Source of the DNA: Peptococcaceae bacterium BRH_c23
Lineage (GTDB): Bacteria > Bacillota_B > Desulfitobacteriia > Desulfitobacteriales > Desulfitobacteriaceae
Reading direction: 5' to 3'
DNA: 36,552 nt
NCBI GenBank assembly: GCA_000961805.1
Contig: LADV01000059.1
Span: 1 to 36,552, forward strand
The position numbers were made by a program, and so were the translations under genes. Below, in pieces: positions 26,145 through 33,883 of this stretch (position 1 is its first letter; every line of letters starts with the position of its first letter). The notes under the pieces are model-generated. The model was not told the DNA's origin, ran no database searches, and worked only from the letters and a program-made list of their open reading frames with translations.

Positions 26145-27731
26145 ATGCTAGGCTTACAGGAGTATTTACAGAGTTATCAGGGCCTTGAGATTGTTATGTG
26201 GAAGAACCAAGAGGGTATCGCTGAGATGGCTCCCAGCGACCTTCCAGACGTGTTGACTTATTGTTTAGATATACGACCACGTCCGATTTGGCTGACCCAT
26301 GTTGTCAATGATGAGCGACAGTTGGGGCGTGGATTTTGTCTTTACTTGCTTCTCCATTTTCCGGGTAAGGATTTTTCGCTGACTCTAGTCGGCAAAGGGA
26401 TAAAAGATCAATTTCCAACCCTTGCCTTAATCTTTCCAGCCCTGAATTGGTCTGAGAGAGAAGCCCAAGATCTCTTTGGGCTGGAAGCAGTCGAACATCC
26501 TGACCCGCGCTCTTTGGTCTTACATCCGGGTTGGCCCAAAGGATTCCATCCCTTGCGTAAGGATTATATTGTGGGGGACGAACGCAGTGCGTTCGATCGG
26601 GCACCCTTAGTATTTCCTGAAATGCATGGCGATGGAATCTTTCAGGTTCCAGTCGGTCCGATTCATGCCGGAATCATTGAGCCGGGGCATTTTCGTTTTT
26701 ACGCTATTGGGGAACCAGTTCTGCATTTAGAAGCCCAGCTCTTCTATACTCATAAAGGAATTGAGAAGCTGGTTGAAGGAAGAAGTATTGAAGATGGCTT
26801 GCGCATCATTGAACGAGTTTGTGGAGTATGTGCACTAAGTCATGGTCTTGCTTATTGTGAGGCGGTTGAAAAACTTGCTAATCTGGAAGTTCCACGCTCG
26901 GTTTTATTATGGAGAACGATCCTCGCTGAATTAGAACGGGCTTACAATCATATTGGAGATATTGGCAATATGTGTGCGGGAGTAGGCTTTGCCCTAGGTA
27001 ACGCCAATGGTTCGCAAAGCAAAGAAAGGCTTCAGCGCCTAAATCTAGAATTCTTCGGTCACCGCTTCTTACGAGGTGTGGTTGTTCCTGGAGGAATGAA
27101 GTCGATACCCTGGGCACTAGATAGTCAAGCCATTCTGAACCGACTCATTGAAATAGCGGATGATTTTGAAGCATGGATACCCTTGCTGTTGGAACATGAC
27201 GGTTTTAGACAGAGGGCAGTGACTACGGGAATATTAAAGCAAGAGAATGCTATCGAAATGGGAGTTACAGGGCCGGCTGCTCGAGCCTCAGGGATAGCCA
27301 ATGATTGGCGAGAACTTCATGCCCATCTTCTGTATCCCCATCTCAAGGTGAAATCTATGGTTGAACAGGATGGAGATGCTTGGTCAAGGTTAATGGTACG
27401 GGTTAAGGAAACTAGAGAGAGTTTTCGATTCCTTAATACTTTACTGTGCCAAGCGATGGAGGGACCGGAGCTCGACTATAAGCCAACCTCAATTGCTCTA
27501 GAGCAAATTAGACCGCTGTTTCCAGCTTGGGGGTGTGTAGAGTCTCCTAGAGGAACAGATGTTATTTGGCTCATGCTGGATGAAGAACGTAAAATCTACC
27601 GTTGCCGGGTTCGGTCTGCTAGTTATGCCAACTGGCCTGCAGTACCTCTCACTGTACCAGGCAATATTGTCCCGGATTTTCCATTAATCAATAAAAGTTT
27701 TGAATTGTGCTATAGTTGTTGTGACCGCTAG
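26145..27731 (+). CDS. hyfG: HyfG-like hydrogenase large subunit (NuoC-NuoD fusion), copy 1
   Basis: 528 residues. The N-terminal NuoC-like domain ends with NWSEREAQDLFGLE; the C-terminal NuoD/HycE-like domain begins near VPVGPIHAGIIEPGHFRF. The L1 nickel motif is RVCGVCALSH, with Cys226, Cys229 and His233. The L2 motif is FELCYSCCDR, with Cys522 and Cys525, directly followed by the stop. The usual L2 is DPCxxC-TDR; here EL replaces DP. E. coli HycE continues 32 residues past its TDR and this tail is cut off by HycI, whereas this protein has none, so no protease step is expected. One base after hyfF. All four Ni ligands suggest an active site rather than a degenerate complex I relative. Confidence 0.92.
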   Translation: MLGLQEYLQSYQGLEIVMWKNQEGIAEMAPSDLPDVLTYCLDIRPRPIWLTHVVNDERQLGRGFCLYLLLHFPGKDFSLTLVGKGIKDQFPTLALIFPALNWSEREAQDLFGLEAVEHPDPRSLVLHPGWPKGFHPLRKDYIVGDERSAFDRAPLVFPEMHGDGIFQVPVGPIHAGIIEPGHFRFYAIGEPVLHLEAQLFYTHKGIEKLVEGRSIEDGLRIIERVCGVCALSHGLAYCEAVEKLANLEVPRSVLLWRTILAELERAYNHIGDIGNMCAGVGFALGNANGSQSKERLQRLNLEFFGHRFLRGVVVPGGMKSIPWALDSQAILNRLIEIADDFEAWIPLLLEHDGFRQRAVTTGILKQENAIEMGVTGPAARASGIANDWRELHAHLLYPHLKVKSMVEQDGDAWSRLMVRVKETRESFRFLNTLLCQAMEGPELDYKPTSIALEQIRPLFPAWGCVESPRGTDVIWLMLDEERKIYRCRVRSASYANWPAVPLTVPGNIVPDFPLINKSFELCYSCCDR

Positions 27732-27749
27732 CCGAAAAGGGGAGATAAC

Positions 27750-28247
27750 ATGTTGAATTTGCTGTTCCGAAAAATCAAAATGGGACGTCTCACAGAGATG
27801 GGCGAAAATTCGCTGAAAACGCAAAAATCGTCTGATTTGCCAGCTAGTTTTAGGCAGTCCCTACAGATTCGGCACCTTGCTTGTGGTTCCTGTAATGGGT
27901 GTGATTGGGAAATGACAGCCTTAGGCAATTCTCTTTACGATCATCAGCATTTTGGCATTGACTTTGTGGCTTCACCCCGCCATGCAGATCTTTTAATGTG
28001 CACTGGGCCCGGCTCCACACAGTTGGTCAATGCTGCTCATGAAACCTATGAAGCGATGGCCAACCCAAAGTGGGTCATGGCCGTAGGAGATTGTGCCATC
28101 AATGGTGGAGTTTTTAAAGGTGCGTATGCCAGTTCAGGTGGAATGGAAAATGTATTACCTGTGGATATTAAGGTTCCGGGTTGTCCCCCTACGCCAGATG
28201 ATTTAATTAAGGCGCTGCTAGGAATGATGGGGAAGAAAGAGTCTTAG
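27750..28247 (+). CDS. hyfI: HyfI-like (NuoB-type) small subunit, copy 1, ferredoxin domain missing
   Basis: 165 residues; AAAAGGGGAG upstream of ATG. It carries the proximal [4Fe-4S] cluster of the electron path: Cys48 and Cys51 in SCNGCDWE, Cys115 in VGDCAI and Cys145 in VPGCPP. The first 20 residues (MLNLLFRKIKMGRLTEMGEN) look like the N-terminus of the HycF-type ferredoxin fused in the copy-2 homologue, but the eight cluster-binding cysteines are absent. The simplest reading is an ancestral fusion that lost its ferredoxin part. How electrons then reach the complex is unclear: perhaps a separate ferredoxin docks directly. Last gene of operon 1. Confidence 0.88.
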   Translation: MLNLLFRKIKMGRLTEMGENSLKTQKSSDLPASFRQSLQIRHLACGSCNGCDWEMTALGNSLYDHQHFGIDFVASPRHADLLMCTGPGSTQLVNAAHETYEAMANPKWVMAVGDCAINGGVFKGAYASSGGMENVLPVDIKVPGCPPTPDDLIKALLGMMGKKES

Positions 28248-28285
28248 CTCGTTTGGAGGAAGTGTCTGAGCTAAGACACTTCCTC
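28242..28285 (+). other. Two overlapping alternative hairpins at the end of hydrogenase operon 1
   Basis: TCTTAGCTC (28242-28250, containing the hyfI stop) can pair with GAGCTAAGA (28268-28276). GAGGAAGTGTCT (28256-28267) pairs perfectly with AGACACTTCCTC (28274-28285). The two stems share bases and exclude each other. No T-run follows, so this is not a standard terminator; it may protect the 3' end or respond to translation. Confidence 0.5.
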
Positions 28286-28438
28286 TAGCTTGGGTGGAAC
28301 GGAACAGTGGAGTGAACGCTTGGGGACTGTTTGAGTTTATTGACGCAAAGGCGCTTTGAGTGCTCACTAAACCAAGAAACTTTCTCTGGCTTTGGTCGAC
28401 GGAGGTTGGAACGACAGCGGATGACTTATATAGGATAT
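28286..28438. other. Intergenic region with imperfect duplicated segments
   Basis: The stretches near 28281-28312 and 28379-28421 resemble each other (CTCTAGCTTGGGTGGA against CTCTGGCTTTGGTCGA, then GGAACGGAACAGTGGA against GGAACGACAGCGGA). A long minus-strand frame across this region has no codon structure or ribosome-binding site worth calling. Probably decayed repeats. Confidence 0.35.
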
Positions 28439-28467
28439 AAAAAAAGAGCCTGAGGGGCTCTTTTTTT
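28439..28467 (+). terminator. Rho-independent terminator between the two hydrogenase operons
   Basis: AAAAAGAGCC and GGGCTCTTTTT form a strong stem with a TGAG-type loop, followed by a run of T. It separates operon 1 from operon 2. Confidence 0.9.
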
Positions 28468-28668
28468 CGTGAGACGATTATTAGTAATAATTTAGGGATT
28501 GGCCCTAAACATAGATTTAATAAGGATATTTGGTAAACTAGGCCATATATGTTAATAACATGGGATATGAGCTGTTTATATCTTAAATACGGCAATAAGT
28601 CATGATTGTAGCCAAAACAAGGCCATTTCTGCTGATTGATATTTATGAAGTTATTGCTTATGATTAAA

Positions 28669-28698
28669 TTGACGTGACAATTGTCAGAGTAATTTAAA
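28669..28698 (+). promoter_or_regulatory. Promoter with palindromic operator for hydrogenase operon 2
   Basis: TTGACG (28669-28674) and TTTAAA (28693-28698), spacer 18 bp, give a plausible sigma-A promoter. The spacer opens with a perfect 12-bp palindrome TGACAATTGTCA (28675-28686), ideally placed for a repressor. The 28468-28668 stretch before it is AT-rich and holds no gene I can support. Confidence 0.5.
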
Positions 28699-28727
28699 TA
28701 GTTCACTCAACTTAGAGGGGGGTAGAA

Positions 28728-30782
28728 ATGCCAGTATTCGTTGAATTATTATTTATAGTTATGTCAGGATCCCTGCTGCTAGGAGCCCTCCTATCTTATG
28801 TCTTACAAAAGCAACCACGCTTAAGCATTTTGGTGGGATTTACGTTTGCCAACCTTGCTTGCCTGGCAGGACTAATTTTAGGTCCAACACTCCTGTTGGC
28901 TAAGCACTCCTTAGACGTAATCTTGCCATGGTCTGTTTTCGGGATTAGCCTTCAATTTAGTCTTGATCCTTTAGCGGCTTTTTTTATCACAGTTATCTCA
29001 GTCCTCAGTCTTCCAGTGTCTGTCTTTTCTTATGGTTACGTCAGTGTCTATATTGGCAAACAAAATGTAGGAGTTTTAGGGTTATTTTATAACCTTTTTA
29101 TCCTTTCAATGCTGGCACTAGTATCCAGCAGTAACTCGTTTATGTTCTTATTTTTCTGGGAAGTAATGTCGTTGGTATCCTATTTTTTAGTGGTCTTTGA
29201 ACATCAGGATTATGGAGTTCGTAGGGCTGGTTTTATTTATATTGTGATGACACATATTGGTACAGCTTTTATTGCGATTGCTTTTTTACTCTTATATAAA
29301 GAAACTGGCAGTTATGTTTTCGCTCAATATTCTGCTCTAGCTCATAATCTTTCGCCAACGCTTAAAACAGTTATTTTTATACTAGTTACACTCGGATTTG
29401 GGACTAAGGCAGGAATAATTCCTTTGCATATTTGGTTACCAAAAGCTCATCCAGCTGCGCCAAGTAATGTTTCGGCCTTAATGTCTGGAGTTATGTTGAA
29501 AACAGCGATTTATGGGTTTATTAGAATTGTCATTGACGTTTTAGGTGTTGGATCAGTTTGGTGGGGGGTATTAATCCTGTTCATTGGAGCTGTCTCGGCC
29601 GTATTAGGTGTGATGTATGCTTTAATGGAACATGATATTAAACGGCTGCTGGCCTATCATAGTGTGGAGAATATTGGAATTATCTTAATGGGAATCGGTG
29701 CTGCTCTTGTTTTTAAAAGTTATGGCTACAATGATCTTGCTTTGATTGGTTTGACGGCGGGCTTATTTCATGTGTTAAATCACGCTCTTTTTAAAGGCTT
29801 ACTTTTTTTAGGAGCTGGGGCAGTTCATTATGCGACACATACTAGAAATATCGAAGCAATGGGTGGGCTTCTAAAACGAATGCCTTGGACTGGTTTCTTT
29901 TTTCTGATTGGTTCGCTTGCAATCTCGGGTATTCCGCCTTTCAATGGTTTTGCCAGCGAGTGGTTAACGTACCAAGCTTTATTGGCCTTGGGTTCGGCGA
30001 AACTTGGGGCAACCATGAATATTATAGGACCAGTTCTAGGAGCAGCTTTGGCCTTGACAGGTGCTCTGGCCGCTGCGTGCTTTGTTAAAGCTTTCGGAAT
30101 TATGTTTCTAGCCATACCTCGCAGTATAAATGCAGAAAAAGCTAAAGAAGTACCTCGTACAATGCTGGTAGGGATGGGCCTTTTAGCTTTGTTATGCTTG
30201 ATCTTTGGGGTTATGCCTTTTATGGCCATTAACCTGTTAAGTCCTGTTACCTTCAGCCTTATAGGCATGGAAACAATCCCGCTGCTGGGTGAGTATCGCT
30301 GGCTGAATGTTCCTCCGATTATGGGGCAGGGTGTCGCAGTTATAAATACTAATTCCATATCCCCTCCCATGATCCTAGTTGTTTTGGTATTGAGTGTCCT
30401 GTTGGTTTCTTTATTTATTAAAAAGTTTGCTAAGTTTAGTAAGGTTCGAATTGATGAGACCTGGAATTGTGGGTCAGATCTCACCTCTGAAATGGAGTAT
30501 TCTGCGACCTCCTATTCTCACCCTATTCGTATCATGTTTCGCGCGATATTCCAGCCAACTAGAGAAACCAAGAAAGAGTTTGTGCTTAAACCGTATTTTA
30601 CAAGTCGCATCAAATCTCAAGGGGCCATTAACCCTTTTTTTGAAGATCACCTTTATAGACCGCTGCTCAAACTTTTTCTTAAATTTGCTGATAAAGTTAC
30701 AGCCTTACAATCCGGAAGTATTCATCTTTATTTAGGGTATATTTTTGCTGCTTTGGTTGTTCTGCTTATTTTTGCGAGATAG
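28728..30782 (+). CDS. hyfB: HyfB-like antiporter subunit, hydrogenase copy 2
   Basis: 684 residues; AGAGGGGGG is placed well before the ATG. Same architecture as the copy-1 homologue: LFFWEVMSLVSYFLVVFEHQD, FGTKAGIIPLHIWLPKAHPAAPSNVS, LMSGVMLKTAIYG, and EHDIKRLLAYHSVENIG, then a C-terminal soluble tail (TWNCGSDLTSEMEYS...YRPLL). It is about 40 residues longer than copy 1, starting with an additional N-terminal helix. Clear homology but substantial divergence show that the two operons are not a recent duplication. First gene of operon 2. Confidence 0.92.
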   Translation: MPVFVELLFIVMSGSLLLGALLSYVLQKQPRLSILVGFTFANLACLAGLILGPTLLLAKHSLDVILPWSVFGISLQFSLDPLAAFFITVISVLSLPVSVFSYGYVSVYIGKQNVGVLGLFYNLFILSMLALVSSSNSFMFLFFWEVMSLVSYFLVVFEHQDYGVRRAGFIYIVMTHIGTAFIAIAFLLLYKETGSYVFAQYSALAHNLSPTLKTVIFILVTLGFGTKAGIIPLHIWLPKAHPAAPSNVSALMSGVMLKTAIYGFIRIVIDVLGVGSVWWGVLILFIGAVSAVLGVMYALMEHDIKRLLAYHSVENIGIILMGIGAALVFKSYGYNDLALIGLTAGLFHVLNHALFKGLLFLGAGAVHYATHTRNIEAMGGLLKRMPWTGFFFLIGSLAISGIPPFNGFASEWLTYQALLALGSAKLGATMNIIGPVLGAALALTGALAAACFVKAFGIMFLAIPRSINAEKAKEVPRTMLVGMGLLALLCLIFGVMPFMAINLLSPVTFSLIGMETIPLLGEYRWLNVPPIMGQGVAVINTNSISPPMILVVLVLSVLLVSLFIKKFAKFSKVRIDETWNCGSDLTSEMEYSATSYSHPIRIMFRAIFQPTRETKKEFVLKPYFTSRIKSQGAINPFFEDHLYRPLLKLFLKFADKVTALQSGSIHLYLGYIFAALVVLLIFAR

Positions 30783-30793
30783 GGGGGGATTGT

Positions 30794-31744
30794 GTGCTTC
30801 GGGAAGCAGCTATCGGTGCTTATCAAATAGGCTTAATTTTATTATTAGCGCCTTTACTCACAGGAATAATCAAGAAGACGAAGGCTTTTTTTCAAACACG
30901 TAAGGGGCCCACTATTTTTCAACCCTATTTTGATCTTTATAAGTATCTACAAAAAGAGTCCGTGGTATCTGAGCATACCTCATGGATTTTCCGGGTAACT
31001 CCTCTAATTTACCTTTCTTCGATGTTAGTGGTAGCTGCTATAGTACCTGTTGTTGTAACTCAGAGTTTATTAGCCTTCACCGGAGATCTTATTCTTGTTG
31101 TTTACCTTTTTGCTCTGGCACGGTTTTTCTTGGCTCTAGCAGGCGTAGATGCCGGAAGCGCTTTTGGCGGAATGGGCAGTAGTAGGGAGATGGCCGTAGC
31201 TGCGATTGCAGAGCCAGCTTTTATGTTACCGCTCTTTACTATGGCGGTTGCTGCGGGAACATCAAACCTTACAGGAATTGTACAAAGTGTCGTCAATGGA
31301 GGAGAGGGTGTCTTAACGGTCGCTCATCTAATGTCTTTTGTGGCCTTATTTGTGGTTGCTGTTGCAGAAACTGGACGAATTCCCGTCGATAATCCGGATA
31401 CTCATTTGGAGTTAACCATGCTTCATGAAGGAATGCTGTTGGAATATTCAGGAACGAATTTGGCGTTGCTATCCTACAGCGTTTCGATTAAACAGTTCTT
31501 GATTTTCACATTGCTGGTCAATATCTTTTTCCCTTGGGGAATAGTCCTCGTCTCGGCGGGTATCGGGGCGTTGATTTTAGGGACTTTAATGTTCATTTTA
31601 AAATTATTAGTCATAGGAATGGTAATGGCGGTTGTTGAAACTTCTTTCGCTAAAGCTAGGTTATTTAAGGTGCCTGATTTGCTCCTAGCTTCTCTACTAA
31701 TCGGCTTGTTAGGACTCGTTTCTAAGTTTGTGTTCAGGGGGTAA
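30794..31744 (+). CDS. hyfC: HyfC-like (NuoH-type) membrane subunit, hydrogenase copy 2
   Basis: 316 residues from GTG at 30794, after a run of G acting as the ribosome-binding site. NuoH/HycD features: FFQTRKGPTIFQPYFDLYKYL, SAFGGMGSSREMAVAA, and GRIPVDNPDTHLELTMLHEG with the conserved acidic/His cluster. About eight helices. It links the hydrogenase arm to the antiporter subunits, as in copy 1. Confidence 0.92.
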   Translation: MLREAAIGAYQIGLILLLAPLLTGIIKKTKAFFQTRKGPTIFQPYFDLYKYLQKESVVSEHTSWIFRVTPLIYLSSMLVVAAIVPVVVTQSLLAFTGDLILVVYLFALARFFLALAGVDAGSAFGGMGSSREMAVAAIAEPAFMLPLFTMAVAAGTSNLTGIVQSVVNGGEGVLTVAHLMSFVALFVVAVAETGRIPVDNPDTHLELTMLHEGMLLEYSGTNLALLSYSVSIKQFLIFTLLVNIFFPWGIVLVSAGIGALILGTLMFILKLLVIGMVMAVVETSFAKARLFKVPDLLLASLLIGLLGLVSKFVFRG

Positions 31745-31750
31745 TTTAAG

Positions 31751-32410
31751 ATGGAGATGCAAAATTATCAGGGTTTTGTGAATTTCTTAATCACCTTACT
31801 CTTAGTTACAACATTTTTAATCATTTTAGCCCGCCGTCTCAATTCAGTCATTGTGGCCGTCATTATTCAAGGCCTCCTACTTGTAGCCTTAAGTGCCACG
31901 TTGGGTTGGACGACTGGGATTCATGAAATGTATATCGCCGCAGTATTAACGTTGGTGGTGAAAGTTGTGATAATTCCTGTTGTGCTCATCAAGGCTGTCA
32001 ACATAGTAGCGATTAAGAGGGAGGTTGAATCCTTTTTGAATATGAAGATGACCTTACTCTTTGCCGTTTGTCTGGTTTTTATATCTTATTTAGCGACTGG
32101 ACAAGTGATTGGGAAAGGGTCTGGACTCCTCCACGGGGCGTTGCCTGTGGCTGTTTCCTTGATGTTGATTGGTTTATTCCTGATGATTAATCTGAGATTT
32201 CCTATTATGCAAATTGTAGGATTATTTGTTATGGAAAATGGAATCTTTTTAGCGGGGATCGGTACGACGATTGGCATGCCTTTAGTGATTGAGTTAGGAA
32301 TATTTATGGATATTATGGTAGGGGTTTTAATCATGGGTGTGTTAGTGTTCCGAATTAATCAGAGCTTTGACATCATTGATCGAAAAAATCTAAGGAATTT
32401 ACGGGGTTGA
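31751..32410 (+). CDS. hyfE: HyfE-like membrane subunit, hydrogenase copy 2
   Basis: 219 residues, six bases after hyfC. Same helix pattern as copy 1: LTLVVKVVIIPVVLIKAV, FVMENGIFLAGIGTTIG and ELGIFMDIMVGVLIMG. The NGIFLAG and acidic-helix motifs are the most conserved parts between the copies, in line with a place in the ion path. Ribosome-binding site AGGGGGTAATTTAAG overlaps the end of hyfC, so the genes are translationally coupled. Confidence 0.86.
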   Translation: MEMQNYQGFVNFLITLLLVTTFLIILARRLNSVIVAVIIQGLLLVALSATLGWTTGIHEMYIAAVLTLVVKVVIIPVVLIKAVNIVAIKREVESFLNMKMTLLFAVCLVFISYLATGQVIGKGSGLLHGALPVAVSLMLIGLFLMINLRFPIMQIVGLFVMENGIFLAGIGTTIGMPLVIELGIFMDIMVGVLIMGVLVFRINQSFDIIDRKNLRNLRG

Positions 32411-32414
32411 TTTT

Positions 32415-33881
32415 ATGCCATTGATTTTAATTGCTCTACCCTTAGTTATGGCCTTGTTATGCCTGATGGTCACGGATAGAAGACTATTAGGGGCTATAAG
32501 TATTGTGGGCTTGGCAACGATCGTCTTCACGACTGTGCTCATAGCCCGACAAGTATTTGCGGGTTCTAATGTGGTTTGGGGTCAGTTTATCTTCATTGAT
32601 GCTTTAAGTTCGTTAATTCTTTGTCTTGTGGCCATCATTGGGTTGATGGTTGCTTTATATTCTTTAGGTTATCTGGCCCATGATATTCGAGAAGGGGAGT
32701 TGTTGGAGAGGCGCTTGAAATATTATTATTTTTCGGTGTATATCTTTGTTTTTACCATGTTTCTCGTGCTAGTCTCTGCGAACTTGGGGATTATGTGGGT
32801 AGCTGTAGAGGGGACGACGCTGGCCACTGCTTTGCTGGTTGGTTTTTACAATAAACGAAATTCTTTGGAGGCCGCGTGGAAATATATCATCATCTGCACG
32901 GTGGGAATTATCTTTGCTTTGTTCGGAACTATCCTTTTGCATTATGCGGCAGTTTCGGTGACCGGCGAAAGCGGTTCTTTAGATTGGCAGACCCTGAGAC
33001 GGGCTGCTCAACAACTGGATCCCAAGTTACTTAAACTTGCTTTCATTTTTGTTTTAGTGGGTTATGGGACGAAGGCGGGTTTAGCTCCGATGCATACATG
33101 GTTGCCTGATGCTCATAGCCAAGCTCCTTCTCCAATTAGTGCAATGCTTTCAGGAGTCTTGTTGAATTGTGCCTTTTATAGTATTATCCGTTTTCACTTG
33201 ATTGTTTCAGAAGCCCTCGGGCCACAGTTTTCGTCCAATTTAATCTTAATTTTTGGAGTCCTGTCAATCGCAGTTGCTTTACCTTTTATTCTTGTTCAGC
33301 ACGACATAAAAAGATTGCTCGCTTATTCAAGTGTTGAGCATATGGGGATTATTGCCGCTGCAGTGGGCTTGGGCAGTAAATTAGCCCTGTATGGTGCCTT
33401 CCTTCACATGATTAATCATGCCTTAACTAAATCTTCGCTCTTTTTCATAGTGGGTAATGTTTGTCAACATTATCGGACCAAACGGATTATTAGAATTAAA
33501 GGGTTAGTTAAAACTATGCCCATAACGGGTCCGGCTTTGGTGATTGGGGGCTTAGCTATCGCTGGATCCCCTCCCTTTAGTATCTTCATGAGCGAGTTTA
33601 TTATTCTTAGTTCAGGTTTTGCCCAAGGGAGGTATGTGGTTTCGAGTTTAATTCTTATCTTAATAACCTTAATATTTACGGGAATTATTTACGCTACGAG
33701 TAATATGGCTCTTGGGACTCCACCGAACCGAGTTAAGGTGGGCGAGCGTGGGCAAGGGAAATTTGCCATAGTACTTGTTTTGATTTCACTGGTGCCCGTC
33801 GTTATTTTAGGAGTCTATATCCCGGTATTTATTCAGAATGTTCTCCATCAAGTAACTGCCGTTTTTGTAGGAGGAAACTAG
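32415..33881 (+). CDS. hyfF: HyfF-like antiporter subunit, hydrogenase copy 2
   Basis: 488 residues, starting four bases after the hyfE stop. NuoN/M-type antiporter-like subunit: GIMWVAVEGTTLATALLVGFY, GYGTKAGLAPMHTWLPDAHSQAPSPISAMLSG, QHDIKRLLAYSSVEHMG and GGLAIAGSPPFSIFMSEF. About 14 helices. As in copy 1, it pairs with a single HyfB and there is no HyfD, so the complex should have two rather than three antiporter-type subunits. Confidence 0.92.
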   Translation: MPLILIALPLVMALLCLMVTDRRLLGAISIVGLATIVFTTVLIARQVFAGSNVVWGQFIFIDALSSLILCLVAIIGLMVALYSLGYLAHDIREGELLERRLKYYYFSVYIFVFTMFLVLVSANLGIMWVAVEGTTLATALLVGFYNKRNSLEAAWKYIIICTVGIIFALFGTILLHYAAVSVTGESGSLDWQTLRRAAQQLDPKLLKLAFIFVLVGYGTKAGLAPMHTWLPDAHSQAPSPISAMLSGVLLNCAFYSIIRFHLIVSEALGPQFSSNLILIFGVLSIAVALPFILVQHDIKRLLAYSSVEHMGIIAAAVGLGSKLALYGAFLHMINHALTKSSLFFIVGNVCQHYRTKRIIRIKGLVKTMPITGPALVIGGLAIAGSPPFSIFMSEFIILSSGFAQGRYVVSSLILILITLIFTGIIYATSNMALGTPPNRVKVGERGQGKFAIVLVLISLVPVVILGVYIPVFIQNVLHQVTAVFVGGN

Positions 33882-33883
33882 TA

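Noticed and set aside
26145..27731. Degenerate Ehr-type or complex I subunit without metal site
   Set aside because: Both CxxC pairs and the L1 histidine are present in both copies, so a Ni-Fe site is expected despite the DP to EL change.
28218..28706. Open frame of 162 codons on the minus strand between the hydrogenase operons
   Set aside because: It runs through the hairpins, the terminator and the promoter of operon 2, has no ribosome-binding site and shows no protein-like pattern.
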